Below, piece by piece: positions 17,413-23,627 of a stretch of 26,607 bases of DNA. The position numbers and the translations under genes were made by a program. The DNA lies in assembly GCA_024689605.1 (NCBI GenBank), contig JAILDD010000093.1, positions 1 to 26,607 on the forward strand, read 5' to 3'. Each line of letters begins with the position of its first letter. The stretch's first letter is position 1. The notes beneath the pieces are model-generated. The model had not been told where the DNA came from and did no database searches. It worked only from the letters and a program-made list of their open reading frames with translations. This DNA is from Lachnospiraceae bacterium (GTDB taxonomy: Bacteria; Bacillota_A; Clostridia; Lachnospirales; Lachnospiraceae).

Positions 17413-18210
17413 ATGAAGGAATGTGTACTTTCTGCAAAAGCGATACTATATATCGCTAAAGAAGCAGGGGCGACAAGATTTTTCGGCCTGCCGAATGTGT
17501 ACGGTGATCTTGACGGAGGCGGGATTAAAAGGATTGATTCCGAAGCACAGGATGAGCTGAGCAAAGCCGGAGTGATTGCCATGGATTTTGACGGAAAGAG
17601 CAACATTGATGAAGAACTGAAGGCTGCAATAAAAATCTGTTCAAATGTATCCCATATAACAGGTATTGATCTGAAAAATAAGGATAAGAGCATTAGTAAG
17701 CTTACAGTTTTTCTTGACAGGAATGATGAAAGATACCTTATGACAACTTTTGGACAGCCGGATGGGAAATACCTGTTCTCCAAGAAATCAAAAGATGAAA
17801 TAGCTGAGTTCATAAAGGATTGCATTAAAGTACCTGAAGGCGGAAACGGTGACGATACCATTCTTGAAACAAAGCTGCTGTACGAGCCGGAGAGTTCAAA
17901 ACTTGCTGAAGCCGGATGCGAAGAAAAAAAAGCAGAACTCATTGCAAAAGCAATCAATGGCGGTGTGTATGCAATGACATCACGAAGGCTGGTTAATACC
18001 GTTGAGGATTTGAGCCTTATATACATCTGGAATGACAGTGAAGTTTTGCGGATGAAAGTCTCATATGAGGATGAAAAAGAGAATATGCATTTTATTCCTG
18101 TTACAGCAGATGATGTTTATTCAGCTTTATCAGATCTTATGGAAAGACCCGTATATCCTGAAACAGAAGAGGACCTGAGCATAGCATCACCTGAGGAGGA
18201 TGCCGAATGA
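17413..18210 (+). CDS. Unrecognised T7SS-locus protein, possibly EspG-like chaperone
   Basis: 265 residues, soluble, acidic, no signal peptide or TM; ATG with AAAGGAGGG. I do not recognise a family with confidence. The general plan recalls EspG of mycobacterial ESX loci, the cytosolic chaperone of WXG/PE-PPE substrates: an N-terminal helix of LSAKAILYIAKEAG type, 'LSKAGVIAMDFDGKSNIDEELKAAIKIC' (a 'no-longer-small helix, turn, helix' stretch spanning about 49-76), then a beta-rich segment ('SKLTVFLDRNDERYLMTTF'), and a second half that could repeat the alpha-beta pattern ('MTSRRLVNTVEDLSLIYIW'). EsaE of staphylococcal T7SS is another possible analogue. Its stop overlaps the start of the EsaB-like gene by 4 bases (ATGA), so the two are translationally coupled. 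Chaperone function is inference only. Confidence 0.55.
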   Translation: MKECVLSAKAILYIAKEAGATRFFGLPNVYGDLDGGGIKRIDSEAQDELSKAGVIAMDFDGKSNIDEELKAAIKICSNVSHITGIDLKNKDKSISKLTVFLDRNDERYLMTTFGQPDGKYLFSKKSKDEIAEFIKDCIKVPEGGNGDDTILETKLLYEPESSKLAEAGCEEKKAELIAKAINGGVYAMTSRRLVNTVEDLSLIYIWNDSEVLRMKVSYEDEKENMHFIPVTADDVYSALSDLMERPVYPETEEDLSIASPEEDAE

Positions 18211-18458
18211 TCGATAAAGCAGTGGTCACACTTAAATGTTCAGACGGAAGTATTTTAGGGGATTTTGAGCTGCCGGCTAACTGTGTTACTACAGAACTTG
18301 AGACAGTGCTTGCATCAGCTTTGGCAGAAGAATTTCCGGAAAAATTTACGGGAGCTGAACGTGTTTATCTATCAGGAAACGGAAAGAATTTATCAGGAAA
18401 TGAAACACTTGCATCCAGAGGCTTATGGGATGGAAGTATACTAGAAGTATGGAGGTGA
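18207..18458 (+). CDS. esaB: Ubiquitin-like type VII secretion protein (EsaB/YukD family)
   Basis: A small 83-residue beta-grasp protein. The strand pattern 'AVVTLKCSDGS..GDFELPANC', the central helix 'ELETVLASALAEEF' and the closing 'LASRGLWDGSILEVW' fit the YukD/EsaB ubiquitin-like family, in which the last strand follows an 'L-x-x-x-x-I-x-D-G-D/S-x-L' turn. There is no terminal di-Gly, as expected for YukD, so conjugation is not implied. EsaB is needed for Esx export in type VIIb systems and acts in the cytoplasm. It starts inside the stop of the preceding gene (4-base ATGA overlap) and ends 6 bases before the next WXG100 gene. Confidence 0.85.
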   Translation: MIDKAVVTLKCSDGSILGDFELPANCVTTELETVLASALAEEFPEKFTGAERVYLSGNGKNLSGNETLASRGLWDGSILEVWR

Positions 18459-18464
18459 ATTATT

Positions 18465-18815
18465 ATGAATGTAGTAAATACTGATGGAACTATGACTACT
18501 TATCGCCCCAACATTGGTGGCGGAGGACAACATATTTCTATTGATTATGATGAGGCTATTGCAAAATCAAAAGAATTAAAGAATATTGCAAACGATTGTC
18601 AGGCAGTAGCCCAGAGTGTGTCCCGCGTGGCAACTATATTTGAAGGCTGCTGGAAAGGCGAGAGCGGACAAGAGGTTCAGAACCTTATCAACGGCTGGAA
18701 ATCAAAGGAAATGGAAATCTCCGAAAAGATGGAAATGGTATCGGACCAGATTAAGATGGTGGCTGATTCTATCAAGAAGGCTGATGAGGATGCGGCAGCG
18801 AGAAATAGGTCATAG
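18465..18815 (+). CDS. WXG100 protein 1 (N-terminally extended Esx)
   Basis: 116 residues; ATG 18465 with GGAGGTG upstream. A flexible, Gly-rich N-terminal extension of about 22 residues precedes the helical hairpin (helix 1 about 27-60, turn Trp63-Lys64-Gly65, helix 2 about 66-110). The extension is unusual, since WXG100 proteins normally begin directly with helix 1. Members of the family are exported as dimers through the EssC-type ATPase. It lies 10 bases before the second peptidase fusion, so it may be the dedicated dimer partner of that protein's WXG-like domain. This partnership is inferred from position. Confidence 0.88.
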   Translation: MNVVNTDGTMTTYRPNIGGGGQHISIDYDEAIAKSKELKNIANDCQAVAQSVSRVATIFEGCWKGESGQEVQNLINGWKSKEMEISEKMEMVSDQIKMVADSIKKADEDAAARNRS

Positions 18816-18825
18816 GAGGTAATGG

Positions 18826-19839
18826 ATGGGAGCTGAAATATTAATTAAAACAGAAAACATCCTGGAAGCAAGGGAAGCTATCGTTTCACTAAAACAGCAG
18901 AATGATGAACTTAGGGCCAGAGTGGGAAAACTTAAGTCATCCCTTGAGTGGCAGGTGGGCGCAAAAGAAGGAATAAATGACAACCTTGCTGCAATAGAAG
19001 GATATTTGGAAAAGCAGAGCAGTTTCCTTGAAAATGCATCAAACCTTTGCAATTCGGTTGTTAGTTCAACAGAAGAAACAAGCAACGCCCTGATTGCGGC
19101 CATTTCTGCATTGGTCCTTAGCATAATCGGTATTTCTTCAGTGGTGACAAGCATTATTATTAATGCAAATAATTGGGTTCATAACATTACGTCACCTGAC
19201 GGAAATATAACCACTACCATCACTAATACTGGAACAGATTCGACAGATTCCTCTATTGTACCGATCGTGGGTCCTAATCCATCTGCAGGAACAAAAGGAT
19301 ATGTTAACAGTAGCGTAAATTACAAAGGTAAGGATTATTCTAATTATAATGTTGTTGGTGCGTATGATGCGTCCCAGGTGCTGAATCAGAAGGATCCACA
19401 GTGGGTTCAGCAGTTTAAATTTTTAGGCGATGATGGAAAGTATCATAATGGTGGCTGTGTTGTTTCATCAGAAGCCATGGTATATAACATGAAGCATCCT
19501 GATTCCCCTATTTCACCTACGCAATGCGGGAAAAATGGTGGACCGAGCTGTACTAATGATTACTCAAATGAGATGCCGGGATCTGCAAAGGCTTCTGTGG
19601 ATGGCAAGCGCGATATGATATACGACAGCATTATGAACGGTGAACCCTGCATGGTAAGGACAACCGCGTATGGCGGCGGGCATACAGTTGTTGCAGTCGG
19701 CATAAAGGATGGAGCGGTAAAAGGAAGCTTAACTAACGATGATATTTTGATAATTGATCCCGCAGACGGAAAAGTTAAGACCATTAAAGATATGGGCGGC
19801 GATGTAAAATCCGGAACAAAACTTTGGACAGCAAAATAG
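18826..19839 (+). CDS. WXG100-like/TM/C39-like cysteine peptidase fusion, copy 2
   Basis: Paralogue of the product at 16277. ATG 18826 (AGGAGG 6 bases upstream) gives an N-terminus aligned residue for residue with copy 1; an out-of-frame ATG four bases earlier is ignored. Residues 1-105 are very similar between the copies, including Trp42-Gln-Val-Gly45 and the hydrophobic segment (about 88-112). The next segment also shares an NTGT-D/E-STD motif. The peptidase part has Gln188 ('NQKDPQW'), Cys211 ('NGGCVVSSEAM'), His286 ('GGHTVVAVGI') and Asp311 ('ILIIDPADGK'). The regions between these sites differ more, with indels, as expected of duplicated effectors under diversifying use. It is flanked closely by WXG100 genes on both sides (10 and 12 bases). 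No immunity gene is obvious nearby. Confidence 0.8.
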   Translation: MGAEILIKTENILEAREAIVSLKQQNDELRARVGKLKSSLEWQVGAKEGINDNLAAIEGYLEKQSSFLENASNLCNSVVSSTEETSNALIAAISALVLSIIGISSVVTSIIINANNWVHNITSPDGNITTTITNTGTDSTDSSIVPIVGPNPSAGTKGYVNSSVNYKGKDYSNYNVVGAYDASQVLNQKDPQWVQQFKFLGDDGKYHNGGCVVSSEAMVYNMKHPDSPISPTQCGKNGGPSCTNDYSNEMPGSAKASVDGKRDMIYDSIMNGEPCMVRTTAYGGGHTVVAVGIKDGAVKGSLTNDDILIIDPADGKVKTIKDMGGDVKSGTKLWTAK

Positions 19840-19851
19840 GAGGTGATATAA

Positions 19852-20160
19852 ATGGCTTTAATGGATATTAATCCCGATGTGCTTGAAGAAAAGGCAAATG
19901 AACTTGACAGAATGAGACAGCAGGATGAGGAAATAATGAGACAGATGCGCGTTCTGGTCATGAATCTAAATGAAGTATGGCAAGGTGAATCAGAGCAGGC
20001 TTTCGTTAATAAATTTATGTCTCAGCAAAAGAGCATGGATGCCATGCAGAGCACTCTTAAAGACTATGCAAACGAAGCTAGGCGAGCTGCAAGTGAGGCT
20101 CGAAGGCTCGATAATACACTTTTGGGATTGCTCAGAAAATTTCTACATGGTTTCTTCTGA
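19852..20160 (+). CDS. WXG100 protein 2
   Basis: 102 residues; ATG 19852 after AGGAGGTGA, which overlaps the stop region of the preceding peptidase gene, so translation is probably coupled. Helix 1 (about 7-40), turn Trp43-Gln44-Gly45 ('NEVWQGESEQAF'), helix 2 (about 46-90). The C-terminal tail is basic and ends 'LLRKFLHGFF', unlike WXG100 protein 3. It begins with the same MAL-x-x-x-x-P-D pattern as protein 3 at 20265, so the two are likely duplicates that form homo- or heterodimers for export. Confidence 0.9.
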   Translation: MALMDINPDVLEEKANELDRMRQQDEEIMRQMRVLVMNLNEVWQGESEQAFVNKFMSQQKSMDAMQSTLKDYANEARRAASEARRLDNTLLGLLRKFLHGFF

Positions 20161-20180
20161 TGCTTATAAAGAATTACTAA

Positions 20181-20205
20181 ACTGCATCGTATCATGAAAT
20201 GCAGT
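20181..20205 (+). other. Perfect 7-bp inverted repeat between two WXG100 genes
   Basis: ACTGCAT (20181-20187) and ATGCAGT (20199-20205) flank an 11-base loop in the 104-base gap before the third WXG100 gene. What follows is A-rich rather than a U-tract. It may be an mRNA processing or stability hairpin that raises the level of the downstream esx transcript; that is inference. Confidence 0.45.
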
Positions 20206-20264
20206 ATAAAATTAAAAATAAACTAACAACAATATAAGTTCAAAACAGAAAGGGGTAAAAAATT

Positions 20265-20558
20265 ATGGCACTCATTCAGGTAACACCGGATATGTTAAGA
20301 AGCAAAGCAAAGGAACTCAGAAACCTCAGAGGTCAGCATGATGATTCAATGAATCAGATAAGAAGCCTGGTAAATGGTATTAATGATCAATGGAAGGGTG
20401 AGGCTCAGCAGGCTTATGTTGATAAGTTCAACAGTATGGAGGGGACTTTTAAGCAGTTCACTGAAATGCTTGAGAATTTTGCACTTCTTATGGAATCATC
20501 TGCAACTGAAATTGAGCAGGCTGATATTAATGCAAAGAACCGTATTAATCAGGCTTAA
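20265..20558 (+). CDS. esxA: WXG100 protein 3 (EsxA-like)
   Basis: 97 residues, the most canonical Esx of the locus; ATG 20265 after GAAAGGGG. Helix 1 'TPDMLRSKAKELRNLRGQ', turn Trp43-Lys44-Gly45 in 'DQWKGEAQQAYVDKF', helix 2 to about residue 85. Proteins of this pattern (EsxA/YukE) are both exported substrates and structural or regulatory partners of the EssC ATPase. The 104-base gap upstream with a hairpin suggests it can be expressed at a level different from the genes before it. Confidence 0.93.
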   Translation: MALIQVTPDMLRSKAKELRNLRGQHDDSMNQIRSLVNGINDQWKGEAQQAYVDKFNSMEGTFKQFTEMLENFALLMESSATEIEQADINAKNRINQA

Positions 20559-20576
20559 TCGAAGGCTAGTTTTGAA

Positions 20577-21386
20577 ATGTATAAATTCAGTATAAATGCG
20601 TATGTCCGTACAGATGTGGGTCGTGTACGGTCAAATAACGAAGATAATTACAATCTGTGCGGGCACATACGCAGTGATGTGAATGTCGGAGTCAGCAGCT
20701 ATAAAGTAAAGACTTTTGACAAAAAAATACTGATGTCTGTGTGTGACGGAATGGGGGGCGAGTCCTTGGGGGAAGTCGCTTCCCTTATTGCCGTCAAAAG
20801 TTTTAATAAAGCATGCTGTGAAAATTTTATAATAACAGCTACTAACGATGTCCTTTCGATAAACAGAAGTGTTTGCGAGGCCGGGGAGAAGGCTGGGGCA
20901 TCACGAATAGGCAGCACTCTGGCTAATTTGTACATAGATAAAGGAAAAGCTATTTCCTGTAATCTTGGGGATAGCCGGGTATATCTGTACAGAAAGAAAG
21001 AACTAAAAAGACTGAGTAAGGACCATGACGAAGCTACTAGGCTGGTGGATATGGGAATCATATCACCGGAGCAGGCCGTTACAGATAAGAGGAGGCATAG
21101 CCTGACTCAGTTCCTTGGAATGTTTGAAGATGAGATTATCCCTGAACCATTTTTTTGTGATGAGATCAGTATTGAAGATGGGGACAGGTTTTTTATATGT
21201 AGCGACGGTATCTGCGATATTCTTTCTGATGAGGATATATGCAGTATATTAAATGTTGAAAATATGCCGCAGACAGCGGCTGATAAGCTTATAGAACAGG
21301 CTTTGGAAAAAGGAAGCAAGGATAACTGTACAGCCCTTGTAGCCGATATAAAAAAGCTTCATCCGCTGTTCTACGAACTTTTTTGA
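20577..21386 (+). CDS. PP2C-family Ser/Thr protein phosphatase
   Basis: A metal-dependent (Mn/Mg) phosphatase expected to reverse the action of the two kinases of the locus. 269 residues: 'TDVGRVRSNNEDNY' (Glu22, Asp23), 'CDGMGGE' (Asp57, Gly58), 'RIGSTLANLYI', 'NLGDSRVYLYR', 'LSKDHDEATRLVDMGII', 'ICSDGICD' (Asp210) and 'GSKDNCTALVADI' (Asp249). The metal-binding Asp/Gly set is intact. There is no TM, so it is cytosolic. ATG 20577 lies 18 bases after the EsxA-like stop with only a weak GAAGG site; coupled translation is likely. The short C-terminal tail ends 'LFYELF'. Confidence 0.94.
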   Translation: MYKFSINAYVRTDVGRVRSNNEDNYNLCGHIRSDVNVGVSSYKVKTFDKKILMSVCDGMGGESLGEVASLIAVKSFNKACCENFIITATNDVLSINRSVCEAGEKAGASRIGSTLANLYIDKGKAISCNLGDSRVYLYRKKELKRLSKDHDEATRLVDMGIISPEQAVTDKRRHSLTQFLGMFEDEIIPEPFFCDEISIEDGDRFFICSDGICDILSDEDICSILNVENMPQTAADKLIEQALEKGSKDNCTALVADIKKLHPLFYELF

Positions 21387-21402
21387 AGATCAGTCATTAT
21401 GA

Positions 21403-21410
21403 TTGTACAA
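21403..21410. promoter_or_regulatory. TTGTACAA palindrome upstream of kinase 2, possible operator
   Basis: TTGTACAA followed by AGAATAT resembles the TTGTACAA-AAGATAT at 9820 upstream of the paralogous kinase. The 88-base gap has no good -35/-10 pair, so an independent promoter here is not established. Confidence 0.25.
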
Positions 21411-21474
21411 AGAATATGTTATGATTATTTGATGTCAAAAGCAGTAAAGCATTTTGTTATCTGAAAGGATGAAT

Positions 21475-23580
21475 ATGGATATTACGGAAATTGAAAAAAA
21501 CGGACAGCTGTTTGACGGATGGCAAGTGGTGCGCTTTATCGGTGAAGGTGGCTACGGAAAAGTATACGAAATAAAACGGGAAGGTTATGGCGTAAGCGTA
21601 AATGCTGCGCTTAAACACATTAGTATTCCTAAAAACTCCAGCGAGGTAAATGAACTAATGAGCGAGGGCATGGATGAGCGGAGCGCATCTATGTATCTTC
21701 GAAGCTATGTGGAAGAATTCTCCCGTGAATGCGAGATCATGTCCAAGCTAAAAGGTAATTCACACATAGTCAGTTTTGAAGATTATAAAGTTATTGAAAA
21801 TAAAGAAACCATTGGCTGGGATATTCTTATCCGGATGGAAATGCTTACGCCCCTTATTCAGTATATGAAAAATCATACGCTATCGAGGGACGAGATACTT
21901 GATATGGGTATATCCATCTGTGATGCCCTTGAACTTTGCAAAAAACAGAATATCATGCATAGGGATATTAAGCCAGCGAATATTTTTGTATCGGCTAACG
22001 GTGATTTTAAGTTGGGCGATTTCGGTATATCCAGGATAGTCGCAAAATCAAACGGCGCGTCAACAAAAGTCGGAACCCCTGATTACATGGCTCCCGAGGT
22101 ATATAAAGGTGATAGCTATGATAACAGTGTTGATATATATTCCTTAGGAATCGTTCTCTATAGGTTTTTTAACAATAACAGGCTTCCTTTTCTGCCTACG
22201 GAGAATGATGCGGCTATAACCTACAGCCATAGGGAGGATGCTATTGCCAGGAGAATGCGTGGCGAGGCATTGCCTATGCCTGTATGCGGCGACAAGGAAT
22301 TGTACCAGGTTTTAACTAAAGCTGCAGCGTATAATCCGTCTGAAAGATATCAGGAGCCTACGGAACTAAAAATGGATCTTTTAAATCTTAAGTCCGGAAC
22401 TCCAGATTCTGTCATGGATGATTTTGATGACGGGAAAACAATTGCAAAGCCGACGCCGGATCTTTCATCTTTCAGGAATACAGCCACTAAAACGGCTGCA
22501 GCTGATTTTGAAGAAGATAAGACAATGCCCAAGCTTGTGCAGGATTCTGATTCACGAAATTCAATTACAGACGACGTTCGGACCGGCGAAAGACCTATTA
22601 GTGTACAGCCGGTTAATCAGGCCACCGGCAAAGAATTGTCTCCAGAACCCCAAAAATCATTGGATGAACCACCAAAAAAGAAAGGCAAGGCCGGGAAGAT
22701 AGTGCTTATCATTGCCGGAGTCATAATCGGCGTTCCGATTGTAATAGTAGTTTTAATATTTATTCTTGTGGTAATACTCGGCGTTGCCTCAACCGGAAGA
22801 AAGAGCAGCTCAGGAAAGACAACATCCTCTACAAGCACATACGCTACATCTTCGGATGTAAATACGACAGCCACACAAAATTCATCGACAGGAACAGAAA
22901 CGTCATCTGCGAGTGACACAAAGAACCTTCAGCAGGGAGACCTGCGCTTTCAGGCTAACAACATACTTGTGGGTGACAGCGTGAATGCATCTTTTATGGC
23001 AGGCGACATGCTGGTACAGTATTCACCGGATATAACTTTTGAAATGTCTGATGAATCGGTTGCAAGGGTAAAAAAATCGTCCGACGGTCAGCGATTTGTT
23101 ATTGAGGCACTATCGCCTGGCAGCACAAAAATTACAGCTTCTGACGGAACCTATACAGACACTGAGACTTTTAGGGTTATAGAAAAAGATGAAGATACGG
23201 TAATTGGGCTTACAGGTGAAAGCGGTTACCGGGATTATTCCGTATATATTGACGGCGGGTACCTGACAGGTGATGATCTCAGCGAATCAGGAATTGAATT
23301 TTCTAATTATGGGTCAACTATGGTGACTATTGATATTTGGGGGTATTTTAATGATTATGGTGTTTCTATAGCCGATTACGGAAGTGATATTTACATTTAT
23401 ACTTCTGATTCTATTTCCCTTGGATATACCACTGATATATCAGACGGAAGGCTCAATATAAAACTTACGGATAGTTCACTGTATCCAACAAGCGGCGATT
23501 TAAAGGTGGTACTCATGGACGAGGCAGGTGCAAAAGCAATCTGGGCAGTAGAAATCCCGGTGGAGCTCGTTTCAAAATAA
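21475..23580 (+). CDS. Ser/Thr protein kinase with one TM and secreted beta-rich ectodomain
   Basis: ATG 21475 is preferred: AAAGGA lies 5 bases upstream, and the nearby ATG 21469 overlaps that site. The kinase domain (about 15-305) is complete: GEGGYG (23-28), Lys47, Glu85, HRD with Asp164, DFG (182-184), APE (206-208). It is clearly paralogous to the kinase at 9921. The linker carries two acidic-Thr motifs, FDDGKTIAKP (Thr322) and FEEDKTMPKL (Thr350). One TM spans about 409-437, then a Ser/Thr-rich stalk (440-482). The outside part has a Big-like Ig module (about 486-570: 'VGDSVNASF', 'SDESVARVKK', 'LSPGSTKITA') and a terminal beta domain (about 575-701) resembling the end of the neighbouring lipoprotein. 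The topology (cytosolic kinase fold, TM, ectodomain) mirrors EssB of type VIIb systems, which is a pseudokinase; here the kinase looks active. Confidence 0.92.
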   Translation: MDITEIEKNGQLFDGWQVVRFIGEGGYGKVYEIKREGYGVSVNAALKHISIPKNSSEVNELMSEGMDERSASMYLRSYVEEFSRECEIMSKLKGNSHIVSFEDYKVIENKETIGWDILIRMEMLTPLIQYMKNHTLSRDEILDMGISICDALELCKKQNIMHRDIKPANIFVSANGDFKLGDFGISRIVAKSNGASTKVGTPDYMAPEVYKGDSYDNSVDIYSLGIVLYRFFNNNRLPFLPTENDAAITYSHREDAIARRMRGEALPMPVCGDKELYQVLTKAAAYNPSERYQEPTELKMDLLNLKSGTPDSVMDDFDDGKTIAKPTPDLSSFRNTATKTAAADFEEDKTMPKLVQDSDSRNSITDDVRTGERPISVQPVNQATGKELSPEPQKSLDEPPKKKGKAGKIVLIIAGVIIGVPIVIVVLIFILVVILGVASTGRKSSSGKTTSSTSTYATSSDVNTTATQNSSTGTETSSASDTKNLQQGDLRFQANNILVGDSVNASFMAGDMLVQYSPDITFEMSDESVARVKKSSDGQRFVIEALSPGSTKITASDGTYTDTETFRVIEKDEDTVIGLTGESGYRDYSVYIDGGYLTGDDLSESGIEFSNYGSTMVTIDIWGYFNDYGVSIADYGSDIYIYTSDSISLGYTTDISDGRLNIKLTDSSLYPTSGDLKVVLMDEAGAKAIWAVEIPVELVSK

Positions 23581-23627
23581 TTCGATCTTGTAAAAACGTG
23601 TTGTGAAAAATGAAAAAGGAGCAAAAC

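Noticed and set aside
16277..19839. Reading the two peptidase fusions as LXG-type polymorphic toxins
   Set aside because: The N-terminal module is about 90 residues with a W-x-x-G turn, far shorter than an LXG domain (about 200 residues), and no L-x-G motif stands out.
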